Under the pieces are notes generated by a model, which had not been told where the DNA came from, searched no databases, and was given only the letters and a program-made list of their open reading frames with translations. Positions 22,330-30,080 of a stretch of 39,393 bases of DNA are shown here, one piece after another. Location: assembly GCA_022822405.1 (NCBI GenBank), contig JAJEBT010000052.1, positions 1-39,393 of the forward strand, in the 5' to 3' direction. How positions within the stretch are numbered: position 1 is the first letter of the stretch; each line of letters begins with the position of its first letter. Both the position numbers and the translations under genes were made by a program. Origin of the DNA: Alphaproteobacteria bacterium. GTDB lineage: Bacteria > Pseudomonadota > Alphaproteobacteria > MPNO01 > UBA830.

Positions 22330-23214
22330 ATGGCGATCTGCAGCATGACGGGTTTCGCCCGGATCGAGGATTCCGCCCCGGCGTTCGACTGGGTGTGGGA
22401 GGCGCGCAGCGTGAACGCGCGGGGGATAGATTTCCGCTTCTCCCTGCCCCAGGGGCTGGATGCGATCGAGGCCGAGATACGGAAGGTCGCGGCAGAGAGG
22501 TTCGCGCGCGGCAATTTCAGCGTCACGCTCCGGATCCGGCGCGCGGACACGATCGTCCGCCACCGGATCGACCGGGAGATGCTGGAACAGATGATGCAAC
22601 TGGTCGAGGAGTATCGCGGCGATGCCGACGGGGAGATCCGCATCGAGTCGCTGCTCGGTATCCGCGGTGTCGTCGAGCCGCTTCCCGACGACGGCGACAG
22701 CGGAGATGTCAGCGACCGCAACGCCCGGATCGTCGACGGATTCGTGCGTCTTGCCGATGCCCTGCTCGACTCGAGACGGGAGGAGGGGGCGCATCTGCAG
22801 CGGATCGCGGCCGGGCTTCTCGACGAGATCGCGCGGTTGACGGCCGAGGCTTCCCGTATCGCTCCGGTGCGGCTCGAGGAGCGGCACGCGATGCTTCGCC
22901 AGCGTCTTGGCGAATTGCTGTCCGGCGACTCGCAGATGCAGGAGGACCGCATCGCGCAGGAGGTTGCGCTGATCGTTGCGCGAGGCGACGTCCGCGAGGA
23001 AATCGACCGCCTGGACGCGCACGTCCAGGCTGCCTCTGCGCTTGTCGACGGTGGCGGGACCGTGGGCCGGCGCCTCGATTTCCTGTGTCAGGAGATGAAC
23101 CGCGAGGCGAACACGCTGTGTTCCAAGTCTTCAAGTCTCGAGCTGACGCAGACAGGGCTGGACCTCAAGCTCGCCATCGAACGGCTGCGCGAGCAGATCC
23201 AGAACATCGAATGA
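22330..23214 (+). CDS. YicC family endoribonuclease
   Basis: Member of the YicC/YloC family, reported as endoribonucleases affecting mRNA or small-RNA stability. The 294 residues start MAICSMTGFAR, the invariant family N-terminus, with RSVNARGIDFRFSLP and the C-terminal GRRLDFLCQEMNREANTLCSKS, which carries acidic and Asn residues conserved in the family. The ATG at 22330 has only a weak ribosome binding site. It precedes gmk by ten bases, an association seen widely in bacteria. Confidence 0.95.
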   Translation: MAICSMTGFARIEDSAPAFDWVWEARSVNARGIDFRFSLPQGLDAIEAEIRKVAAERFARGNFSVTLRIRRADTIVRHRIDREMLEQMMQLVEEYRGDADGEIRIESLLGIRGVVEPLPDDGDSGDVSDRNARIVDGFVRLADALLDSRREEGAHLQRIAAGLLDEIARLTAEASRIAPVRLEERHAMLRQRLGELLSGDSQMQEDRIAQEVALIVARGDVREEIDRLDAHVQAASALVDGGGTVGRRLDFLCQEMNREANTLCSKSSSLELTQTGLDLKLAIERLREQIQNIE

Positions 23215-23224
23215 GGCTGATACC

Positions 23225-23869
23225 ATGAAGGGCGCCGCCATTGCACGCCGCGGACTCCTGCTGGTGCTGTCGTCGCCGTCGGGCGCCGGCAAGACGACAA
23301 TCGGGCGCGAACTGGTGGCGAGCGAGCCCGATCTCTCGCTGTCGATCTCCGTCACCACGCGTCCGCGCCGACCGGCCGAACGCGACGGGCAAGACTATTT
23401 CTTTGTCGACGAGGCCCGTTTCCGGCAGATGGCCGGTGCCGGAGAGCTTCTCGAGCATGCCGAGGTGTTCGGCCACCGGTACGGCACGCCCCGCGAACCC
23501 GTCGAGAGTGCGCTGCGCGACGGCAGGGATGTCCTGTTCGACATCGACTGGCAGGGGACGCAGCAGTTGCGGCAGGCGATGCGCGAGGACGTCGCAAGCG
23601 TCCTGATCCTGCCGCCGTCGACCGACGAGTTGGTGCGCCGCCTCCGTCTGCGCGCCCAGGATCCGGAGGAGGTAGTGGCGGCGCGCATGGCCGAGGCCAG
23701 CGACGAGATCAGCCACTGGCCCGAATATGACTATGTGGTGGTCAATGACGAGCTCGACGCGTGCGTCGGCAAGGTCCGGGCGATCCTGGTCGCGGAGAGG
23801 CTCCGGCGCGAGCGGCAGACCGGGCTGGCGGGTTTCGTCAAGCGGCTCGGCGCCGGAAGGGAGGCCTGA
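23225..23869 (+). CDS. gmk: Guanylate kinase
   Basis: Phosphorylates GMP to GDP with ATP. The protein has 214 residues. The P-loop SSPSGAGKTT spans 16-25 with Lys23; the GMP-binding TTRPRRPAERDGQDYFFV segment and the LFDIDWQGTQQL strand are complete. It is the last gene of the conserved fab-to-gmk block; the accessory region begins after it. Confidence 0.98.
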   Translation: MKGAAIARRGLLLVLSSPSGAGKTTIGRELVASEPDLSLSISVTTRPRRPAERDGQDYFFVDEARFRQMAGAGELLEHAEVFGHRYGTPREPVESALRDGRDVLFDIDWQGTQQLRQAMREDVASVLILPPSTDELVRRLRLRAQDPEEVVAARMAEASDEISHWPEYDYVVVNDELDACVGKVRAILVAERLRRERQTGLAGFVKRLGAGREA

Positions 23870-24098
23870 GCCCGACCGGTGCGCGTGGCGGCGGTCGCGG
23901 CGCGAGGATGCCGGGAGGCGCCGCTCGCTTCGCCTGGCGTCTCGAGCTCTCCGCTCCGCGCCTCTCCGGCCTTCCCGCGTCCGGAGGCTGGCGTGGCTCG
24001 AACCGCACGATCGAAACGCTCCCGGCATCGCCGGTTATCCGCCCTCCGAACCGGTCCGGAGTCTGCTCTCCCACGTGATGCCGCCTTCCGGTCGACGG

Positions 24099-24127
24099 TT
24101 GATTTGGAAGGTACGCGTGCCTATCAT
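24099..24127 (+). promoter_or_regulatory. Predicted promoter of the intradiol dioxygenase operon
   Basis: TTGATT (24099-24104) and TATCAT (24122-24127) with exact 17-base spacing lie just before the dioxygenase ATG at 24154. The implied leader is about 20 bases and includes AAGGGGG as ribosome binding site. The remainder of the gap after gmk (23870-24098) shows no gene. Confidence 0.55.
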
Positions 24128-24153
24128 TTCGCCGTCCAGCAAGGGGGCCTGAT

Positions 24154-25059
24154 ATGCGCGACTTGACCGAACAGAACACCACCGAAGCCGTTCTGGCTGC
24201 TTGGTCAGACAATCCCGACCCGCGCTTCAAGCAGATCGTCGACGCGATGATCAGCCATCTTCACGTGTTCGTTCGCGAGGTCCAGCTCACCGAGGAGGAA
24301 TGGGCCGCGGCCATCGAGTATCTCCACAAGTGCGCCGATATCTCTACGCCCGAACGCAGCGAATTCATCCTTACCTCCGACGTCCTCGGCGTTTCCTCGC
24401 TGGTCGACACCATCAACAACCGGCGCCCCGAAGGCGCGACCGAGAATTCCGTCCTTGGCCCGTTCTTCGTTGCCGAAGCCGGTGATCTCGGACCGGTGCC
24501 GGAGCTCGAGGTGGGCGGAGACCTGATCGGCGACCGCAACCGGGGCGGCGATCCGACCCATGTGCACGGCGTCGTCAGGCGGCGGGACGGTACCCCGATC
24601 GAGGGCGCCGAACTCAACTTCTGGCAGAACGGACCGGACGGGCTCTACGACATGCAGGAGCCCGACCGGGGCTACAACCTGCGCTGCCGGATGTTCACCG
24701 GTGCTGACGGGCGCTTCGCCTTCACCACCACGAAGCCGCTGCCCTATACGATACCGCTCGACGGTCCGGCGGCGGCGATGATGCAATATGCGAAGCGCAA
24801 CGTGTGGCGTCCGGCGCATCTCCATGTCCGCATCGAGGCGCCCGGATATGAGCGTCTGACCACGGAGATCTTCAACGAGGGCGATGAGTATCTCGACAAT
24901 GACGCGGTTTTCGGCGTCAAGAACTCCCTGGTTCTCGACTGGCGCGTCAACGAGTCCCGGGAAGACGCCGAAGGGCTGGGGCTCGCGGCGCCGTTCCGCG
25001 AGATCAACTACGACATCGTGCTCGAGCCGGCGGCAGAGGCTGCCGAGGCGGCCGAGTAG
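24154..25059 (+). CDS. Intradiol ring-cleavage dioxygenase (hydroxyquinol/catechol 1,2-dioxygenase type)
   Basis: Non-heme Fe(III) enzyme that opens catechol-type rings between the two hydroxyls to muconates; hydroxyquinol would give 3-hydroxymuconate/maleylacetate. The 301 residues include the helical N-terminal dimer domain (20-110) and the catalytic domain. The four iron ligands are visible: Tyr165 (GLYDMQ), Tyr198 (LPYTIP), His222 and His224 (RPAHLHV). The segment SDVLGVSSLVDTINNRRPEG and the following ENSVLGPFFV fit the hydroxyquinol 1,2-dioxygenase branch best. First gene of a plus-strand run with a cysteine hydrolase, a ring-hydroxylating beta subunit and an SDR. The exact catechol is inferred only. 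Confidence 0.9.
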   Translation: MRDLTEQNTTEAVLAAWSDNPDPRFKQIVDAMISHLHVFVREVQLTEEEWAAAIEYLHKCADISTPERSEFILTSDVLGVSSLVDTINNRRPEGATENSVLGPFFVAEAGDLGPVPELEVGGDLIGDRNRGGDPTHVHGVVRRRDGTPIEGAELNFWQNGPDGLYDMQEPDRGYNLRCRMFTGADGRFAFTTTKPLPYTIPLDGPAAAMMQYAKRNVWRPAHLHVRIEAPGYERLTTEIFNEGDEYLDNDAVFGVKNSLVLDWRVNESREDAEGLGLAAPFREINYDIVLEPAAEAAEAAE

Positions 25060-25083
25060 GGCCGGGCCGGGCGGCGCCCGGTC

Positions 25084-25776
25084 ATGCATAAGGTGACGAT
25101 TCGCCGCGAGATCGTCGACCGGGTTCTGGCTCGGCGCGGACGCTACCATCTGTTCGATACGCTTGAGCCCGCGGCAACGGCCTTTGTCGTCGTCGACATG
25201 CAGAACATGTTCTGCGAGCCCGGGGCACCGGCCGAGGTGCCGGCGTCGCGCGGCATCTGCGCCGCAGTCAACCGCCTTGCCGGCGCCGTCCGCGAGGCCG
25301 GCGGACTCGTGATCTGGATCACGAGCGCCACCACGTCCACCGGTGGCAGGACCGACTGGGAATCATTCATCAGGAACTTCGTGGCCGAGGATGTGCGCGA
25401 GCGCACCGTCGAGGCGCTGCGTCCCGGTGGTCATGGCGAGCAGATCTGGCGCGATCTGGTCGTTCACGAGGATGATCTGCATGTCCGCAAGAACCGCTAT
25501 TCGCCGCTGACGCCGGGATCCTCGATCCTGCAGAGCGTGCTCTCCAGCCATGGCGTCAGGCACGTCCTGGTCGGCGGCACGAAGACCAACATCTGCTGCG
25601 AGAGCACCTGCCGCGATGCCATGATGCTGGATTACTCCGTGATCATGGTCGAGGACTGCAATGCGGCGCTCTCGGACGACGAGCATCGCGCGGCGCTTGA
25701 GAACGTGATCCAGCAGTTCGGCGACGTCATGACGGTAGACGAGGTTATCGCGCGCCTTGCCGCCCGGCGGAACTAG
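25084..25776 (+). CDS. Isochorismatase-family cysteine hydrolase
   Basis: Cytosolic hydrolase of the family that includes isochorismatase, nicotinamidase, N-carbamoylsarcosine amidase and maleamate amidohydrolase. The 230 residues carry the triad Asp38 (VVVDMQN), a Lys in HVRKNRYSP and Cys171 in GGTKTNICCESTCRDA. The residue after Cys171 is a second Cys where the family usually has Val. In this cluster an amidase acting on a ring-cleavage product, such as a maleamate-like compound, is a reasonable guess, parallel to NicF in nicotinate breakdown. It lies 24 bases after the dioxygenase gene. Confidence 0.85.
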   Translation: MHKVTIRREIVDRVLARRGRYHLFDTLEPAATAFVVVDMQNMFCEPGAPAEVPASRGICAAVNRLAGAVREAGGLVIWITSATTSTGGRTDWESFIRNFVAEDVRERTVEALRPGGHGEQIWRDLVVHEDDLHVRKNRYSPLTPGSSILQSVLSSHGVRHVLVGGTKTNICCESTCRDAMMLDYSVIMVEDCNAALSDDEHRAALENVIQQFGDVMTVDEVIARLAARRN

Positions 25777-25781
25777 CCGGC

Positions 25782-26261
25782 ATGGCCGCCGTGGGCGACA
25801 TCCGGGCCCTGGAGGCGTTTCTTTTCGAGGAAGCCCGGATGCTGGACGAGCGGCGCTTCGAAGACTGGCTGGCACTGTTTGCCGATGACGGCGTCTACTG
25901 GATTCCGGCAACGCCGGACCAGAGGGATCCGGTAAACCAGGCGTCGATCGCCTACGAGGAGCGGCAGCTCCTGGAGGTCCGGGTACGCCGGCTGCGGCAT
26001 CCCGCCAACTACGCGGATCAACCGCCTGTGCGGACACGGCGCGTGATCGGCAACGTGACCGCGGAGCAGCAGGGGGACGAGGGGGTGACGGTGCGCTCCA
26101 ATTTCACGCTTGTGGATTTTCAGGCGGACGTCCAGCGGCTGTTTGCTGGCGACTATGTCCACACGCTCAGATATGACGAGGGGCGTCTCAGGATCGCCTG
26201 CAAGCGGGTCAACCTGCTCAACTGCGACGCGCCGATGGGGCCGATCGTCATTCCCTTCTGA
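25782..26261 (+). CDS. Aromatic-ring-hydroxylating dioxygenase beta subunit, no alpha partner in the window
   Basis: Small subunit of Rieske-type ring-hydroxylating oxygenases; these subunits are structural and adopt an NTF2-like fold. The 159 residues include the family pattern FLFEEARMLDERRFEDWLALFADDGVYWIP and the C-terminal LRIACKRVNLLNCD. No Rieske alpha subunit, ferredoxin or reductase is encoded nearby. It may partner an alpha subunit encoded elsewhere or act as a free NTF2-like protein. It starts five bases after the cysteine hydrolase. Confidence 0.85.
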   Translation: MAAVGDIRALEAFLFEEARMLDERRFEDWLALFADDGVYWIPATPDQRDPVNQASIAYEERQLLEVRVRRLRHPANYADQPPVRTRRVIGNVTAEQQGDEGVTVRSNFTLVDFQADVQRLFAGDYVHTLRYDEGRLRIACKRVNLLNCDAPMGPIVIPF

Positions 26262-26275
26262 GGATGGAGTTCGAG

Positions 26276-27001
26276 ATGGCGGATGTCGCGGCAGTAGTCA
26301 TCGGGGCAGGAGATGCGCTCGGTGGGGCGATAGCGCGGCGTTTCGCGCGCGAAGGGCTGGTGGCGGTGCCGTCGCGGCGCAAGGCGGAGCCGCTCGACGG
26401 GCTGGTCGCCGGGATCCGGAGCGCGGGCGGTCGTGCGGAAGGCGTCGCCTGCGACGCCCGCGACGAGGAATCGGTCAGCGCCCTGTTCGATCGCGTCGAG
26501 CGCGAGATCGCGCCCGTCGGGGTTTGCGTCTTCAATGTCGGCGCCCAGCACCGCAGTCCGATTCTCGAGATGACGACGCGGATCTACCGCCAGGTATGGG
26601 AGAGCGCGACCTTTGCAGGATTCGTTACCGGCCGCGAGGCAGCCCGCAGGATGGCCCCGCGCGGTTCGGGAACGATCATCTTCACCGGAGCGACGGCCAG
26701 CATCCGCGGCGGTGCGGGCTTTGCGTCGTTCGCCTCCGCCAAGCATGGCCTGCGCGCGCTCGCCCAGTCGATGGCGCGCGAACTCGGGCCGCGGGGTATC
26801 CATGTCGGCCACATCATCGTGGACGGCATGATCGATTCCGAGGCTGTGCGCCAGAAATTCCCCGAGGCGGTCGCGGCGCTGCCCGAGGGCGGCATGCTCA
26901 ATCCAGACCACATCGCTGACGCGTACTGGAATTTCCACGCCCAGCCCGCGGATGCCTGGGCGTTCGAGATGGATCTGCGTCCGGCGCCGGAACGGTGGTA
27001 G
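26276..27001 (+). CDS. SDR-fold protein with Phe in place of the catalytic Tyr
   Basis: Short-chain dehydrogenase/reductase-fold protein of 241 residues. I prefer the ATG at 26276, which has GGAG six bases upstream; an in-frame ATG at 26264 has no usable site. The cofactor loop GAGDALGGA (10-18) is intact, but the active-site YxxxK is FASAK (Phe152, Lys156), and the NNAG motif is NVGAQ. Such Tyr-less members form a recognisable SDR subgroup with LGPRGIHVGHIIVDGMID near the C-terminus. Without the Tyr, ordinary hydride-transfer catalysis is doubtful, so the role is open. It overlaps nothing and follows the beta subunit by 14 bases. Confidence 0.85.
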   Translation: MADVAAVVIGAGDALGGAIARRFAREGLVAVPSRRKAEPLDGLVAGIRSAGGRAEGVACDARDEESVSALFDRVEREIAPVGVCVFNVGAQHRSPILEMTTRIYRQVWESATFAGFVTGREAARRMAPRGSGTIIFTGATASIRGGAGFASFASAKHGLRALAQSMARELGPRGIHVGHIIVDGMIDSEAVRQKFPEAVAALPEGGMLNPDHIADAYWNFHAQPADAWAFEMDLRPAPERW

Positions 27002-27122
27002 AACTTGCCAGGGCGGCGCGATTGCGGGAGTGTCCATGCCGCCTCCGGAGCGCATGGGCCGGGCTCGTGCAGGGCGGAGTTTCCGTGCAGCCGTACAACG
27101 CAGTGATATCGGGAGAGGAGCC

Positions 27123-27578
27123 ATGATCGAGACGAAGGGAATTGTGCACTTTACGATATCGGTGACGGATCCCGACAGGAGCGAGGCGTTCTACAGGACT
27201 GTTCTTGGCCTTGAGACCGTGCAGAAGGTTCCGGCGATCGGCATGGTGTTCATGCGCGCCGGCGGCGACTTCGTGATCCTGACTAGGAGCAAGACGCCGA
27301 TCGATCCCAATCCGGGCGACGAATTCATGGTTCACCACGCCTTCCAGGTCGATGTGGACCGCTACGAAGACGCCAAGCGGCACCTCGCCGATTGTGGCGT
27401 CGAGATCATCTTCGAAGAAGAGCGCCACGAAGGCGTCTTCCACGGACGGCAGTGTTATTTCCACGATCCGGACCGCAACGTGCTCGAGATCATCGGTTTG
27501 GAGAAGATCGGGGAGGGTTTTGGCGCATCGGCCCTGTCCGACGATTTTTCGCCGTTCTCCAAATCCCCCGGCGCGTGA
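27123..27578 (+). CDS. VOC-superfamily metalloprotein
   Basis: Glyoxalase/extradiol dioxygenase-fold protein of 151 residues, one pair of beta-alpha-beta-beta-beta modules. Likely metal ligands are His9 (IVHFTISV), His72 (VHHAFQVD) and Glu122 (NVLEIIG), the classic His-His-Glu set of a single-domain VOC enzyme. GGAGAGGAG precedes the ATG. It follows the SDR by 121 bases on the same strand. It could be an isomerase, lyase or dioxygenase of the pathway; the sequence does not decide which. Confidence 0.85.
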   Translation: MIETKGIVHFTISVTDPDRSEAFYRTVLGLETVQKVPAIGMVFMRAGGDFVILTRSKTPIDPNPGDEFMVHHAFQVDVDRYEDAKRHLADCGVEIIFEEERHEGVFHGRQCYFHDPDRNVLEIIGLEKIGEGFGASALSDDFSPFSKSPGA

Positions 27579-27628
27579 ACGCGGCAGCGTGATGGGCGGA
27601 CGCGCCTCGCCCGCCGCCCCGGCCCGCG

Positions 27629-28048
27629 TCAGCCCAGCAACCGTCTGCGGATCTCTTCCGGAAACTCGACGGCGCGAATGCCCGAACGGGAGTCCGAATC
27701 CTCCCGGACCATGACGCGCCTCTCGAAGCCCTCCACGGCGAGGGTGCCGTCTGCGTGTTCGATCCGATGGCGCATGACAAAGGTCCTGCCGGATATCTCG
27801 TCGAGCCGGGAGGTTACCCGGACCAAGGTTCCGAGCCTGCAGGCGGCCTTGTAGCTTGCACCGGTCTCGACAAGCGGCATGCCCGAGATTCCGAAATGCT
27901 CGGCAAGTTCCGGGTAGGACAGGCGGTGTTCGGTGAACAGCCGCTCGGTCCCCTGATCGAACCAGGTGTAGTAGTGCGGGTAGAACACGATGCCCGCAGC
28001 ATCGCAGTGCGCCCATTCGATCCTGAATTCGCTGGTGAACTGTGTCAC
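27629..28048 (-). CDS. Acyl-CoA thioesterase, 4-hydroxybenzoyl-CoA thioesterase family
   Basis: Hot-dog-fold thioesterase of 139 residues. The GTG at 28048 has GAGGAGA upstream and gives the family start, whereas a longer frame does not. The active-site helix pattern WAHCDAAGIVFYPHYYTWFD contains Asp16, the position of the catalytic Asp in Pseudomonas-type 4-hydroxybenzoyl-CoA thioesterase. Last gene of the minus-strand trio with an SDR and the heme-oxygenase-like protein. Suggests release of an aromatic or dicarboxylic acid from CoA. Confidence 0.88.
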   Translation of the reverse strand: MTQFTSEFRIEWAHCDAAGIVFYPHYYTWFDQGTERLFTEHRLSYPELAEHFGISGMPLVETGASYKAACRLGTLVRVTSRLDEISGRTFVMRHRIEHADGTLAVEGFERRVMVREDSDSRSGIRAVEFPEEIRRRLLG

Positions 28049-28141
28049 GGGTCTCCTCGCCGGGACAGGGGTGGCGCGGCGCCGCACCGGCATGCGGCAT
28101 GTCTCGCCGGGCCGGCCGCAGCAGGCCGGACGCTGCCCTCC

Positions 28142-28969
28142 TCAGATTTTCGCGAGCAGCCGGTCGCGCATGCTCGAGGGCAGCAGGATACGGAATGCAC
28201 GCGCAATATGGGTGACCCTGGTGACATAATACCGCGCTTTCGGGTTCGGGCTCTCGAGCGCGTGAATGAGTTTCCTCGTGACGGCCTCCGGGCCCATCTC
28301 GCCCCGATCCGGACCCGGATTCTCGGCGTAGAGGCGGGGTTCGAGGACTGTCTCGTACGTCTCCCGCCAAGCGCTGCTGTCCCTGTCGATCCAGCGTTCG
28401 TACGGCGCCCGCGCCTTCTCGCGGATCAGCGTGCGAATCGGTCCGGGCTCTATGAGGATGACCTTGATCGGCGTGCCGTGGAGCTCGAGGCGGAGCGTGT
28501 CGGTCAGCCCCTCCATGGCATGCTTGGTTGCGGTATATGCGCCGCGGAAGCGGAGATAGGCGAAGCCGAGGACCGATGAACAGTTGACGATCCGCCCCTG
28601 CCGCCGTCGCCTCATGACACGCAATGCCTGGCGTGCGACCTCGTGCGGGCCGAACAGGTTGGTCTGGAAACTGGCCTGCAGGGCCTCGATACCGAGATCT
28701 TCAGCCGCGCCCGGTTGCGCGTAGGCACCGTTGTTGAACACGGCGTCGAGCGCGCCATCGCAGCGGGACAAGGCCTCCGCCATTGCCGTATCGATCGAGG
28801 CCGGGTCGGCATAGTCGAGACGAAAGCTCTCCAGCCCCCGTTCCTGCAGGGCTCGGCAGTCCTCCTCGCGGCGGCAGGTCGCGAATACCCGCCAGCCGCG
28901 GTGATGCAGGGTGTCCGCCGCGTCGAGACCGATACCCGACGAACAGCCGGTGATCAGGATGGTCTTCAC
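28142..28969 (-). CDS. SDR family NAD(P)-dependent oxidoreductase
   Basis: Classical short-chain dehydrogenase of 275 residues with all catalytic parts: TGCSSGIG (7-14), NNGAYAQPG, Ser of NCSSVLG, Tyr145 and Lys149 in YTATK. The ACRREED-type loop after strand 2 (FATCRREED) with an Arg favours NADP. The longer C-terminal part resembles the retinol/17-beta-hydroxysteroid-like SDRs. It lies 57 bases after the heme-oxygenase-like gene, on the same strand, and contrasts with the Tyr-less SDR at 26276. Confidence 0.9.
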   Translation of the reverse strand: MKTILITGCSSGIGLDAADTLHHRGWRVFATCRREEDCRALQERGLESFRLDYADPASIDTAMAEALSRCDGALDAVFNNGAYAQPGAAEDLGIEALQASFQTNLFGPHEVARQALRVMRRRRQGRIVNCSSVLGFAYLRFRGAYTATKHAMEGLTDTLRLELHGTPIKVILIEPGPIRTLIREKARAPYERWIDRDSSAWRETYETVLEPRLYAENPGPDRGEMGPEAVTRKLIHALESPNPKARYYVTRVTHIARAFRILLPSSMRDRLLAKI

Positions 28970-29026
28970 GCGGGTCTTTCCATGGACAGGGTCCGGAGCG
29001 GCCGGCGGGTCGCGATGCCGGGACTG

Positions 29027-29770
29027 TCAGGCGGCCATCGCTGGCGGCAGGATCCGGTCTTCCTTCAGGACATGCTCGCGATAGACTTCACTGATCGATT
29101 CCCAGCGCAGCATACAGGCTTCTTCGCAGATCCTGACCGCACGATCGAGTTCTTCCTGTGTGGTGAGGTATTTCTCGCACAGTTCCATCTGCCGGTCGCT
29201 GTGTTCCTCGTCGGCTTCGGCGTGTTCGACGAAGAAGGCGATCTCCTTCGACTCCCTGCTGAAGCCGTAATGCTTGACGAAGGACGGTATCGTGATTTCC
29301 TTGTTGAGCTCCGGTTGCTGTCCTTCCTGGGTCGACTGCATGGCGAGCACCACGCCAAGCGATTCGTCACGGACCACCTGGGCATAATGGAGCCGGCGCG
29401 CATGCCATGCAGGGCCGATGGCGAAATTCCTCACGTCGTCATCCGAGAACCCGGCCGAGTTGCAGAAATCGAAGATCATCCGATTGTGGTCGTGAGGCTC
29501 GTGGCCGGGCCTTGGAATGGCGACCAGCCCCGCCTCTTCGGCGAGGTTCTCGATCACGGAATGCCTCACGTCTTCGGGCGCCTTCCAGAGGAGAAATCCG
29601 AAGGATGGCAGCGCAAGCTCGACGAACTTGTAGTGTCCCGCCATGTAGATCCCGAGCGCGCGCAACTCCAGTGACCCGTCCAGCATCTTCTGGAAGAACG
29701 GGTGATTCTTCGTGTGCCACTTGTCGCGGATTGCGATGATTTTCTTGCCAGCGCCGGTAGCTGTTCCCAT
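29027..29770 (-). CDS. Heme-oxygenase-like putative diiron oxygenase (TenA/PqqC/CADD-like)
   Basis: All-helical protein of 247 residues in the heme-oxygenase-like fold group that includes PqqC, CADD, UndA and other diiron oxidases. Candidate metal ligands are Glu78/79 (NLAEEAG), His93 or His95 (GHEPHDHN), Glu149 or 154, and His183, Asp187, His190, an HxxxDxxH pattern seen in UndA-type enzymes. The ATG at 29770 has GGAGAG four bases upstream; the frame continues further up without family similarity. It heads a minus-strand operon with an SDR and a thioesterase and has its own promoter with an overlapping palindrome. Its reaction is unknown; oxidation of an amino or carboxylic acid is a family-based guess. 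Confidence 0.75.
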   Translation of the reverse strand: MGTATGAGKKIIAIRDKWHTKNHPFFQKMLDGSLELRALGIYMAGHYKFVELALPSFGFLLWKAPEDVRHSVIENLAEEAGLVAIPRPGHEPHDHNRMIFDFCNSAGFSDDDVRNFAIGPAWHARRLHYAQVVRDESLGVVLAMQSTQEGQQPELNKEITIPSFVKHYGFSRESKEIAFFVEHAEADEEHSDRQMELCEKYLTTQEELDRAVRICEEACMLRWESISEVYREHVLKEDRILPPAMAA

Positions 29771-29900
29771 CACTCTCTCCTTGGGTGTATTGCGGCTGCG
29801 CAAAGGGTCCTGTCGAGACGAAGCGCCGGCCGATGCCATGCCTTATCCGGCTGTCCGCCCGTGCGTTCCGGAACACGCCGGATCCATCGACTCCTCACCG

Positions 29901-29929
29901 CGGCCGGAACCGGCGTCCGGTTGCGGCCG
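29901..29929. promoter_or_regulatory. 29-base near-perfect palindrome overlapping the expected start of the 29770 transcript
   Basis: Centred on 29915, 12 of 13 position pairs match (inner arms AACCGG and CCGGTT, outer arms CGGCCG). It begins two bases downstream of the minus-strand -10 element, exactly where a repressor would block transcription. It could also fold as RNA. GC-rich DNA makes short palindromes common, but this length and placement are not trivial. Confidence 0.45.
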
Positions 29930-29931
29930 GT

Positions 29932-29960
29932 ACTATAGGAAAGGGGTGCCGACGGCGCAA
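29932..29960 (-). promoter_or_regulatory. Predicted promoter of the heme-oxygenase-like gene operon
   Basis: On the minus strand TTGCGC (29955-29960) and TATAGT (29932-29937) have 17-base spacing. The start would be near 29924, giving a leader of about 155 bases before the ATG at 29770. Confidence 0.5.
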
Positions 29961-30007
29961 TGCGCGGGGGAACGGCCCACGGTGATCCTGCGCCCCTGTT
30001 CCGGCGC

Positions 30008-30036
30008 TTCGGAACTCCGTCAACCTCTGCTATAGG
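30008..30036 (+). promoter_or_regulatory. Possible promoter of the ornithine-cyclodeaminase-family gene
   Basis: TTCGGA (30008-30013) and TATAGG (30031-30036) are 17 bases apart, 45 bases before the ATG at 30081. The -35 element is weak. Together with the opposing promoter it makes 29771-30080 a divergent control region. Confidence 0.35.
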
Positions 30037-30080
30037 GTTGCCAAGGATCTTCCACCCAGGTCGAAGGGACGGTCACGACG

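Noticed and set aside
26898..28370. A 490-codon minus-strand frame spanning the VOC, thioesterase and second SDR genes
   Set aside because: It crosses three well-supported genes in the wrong frame and has no recognisable domain.
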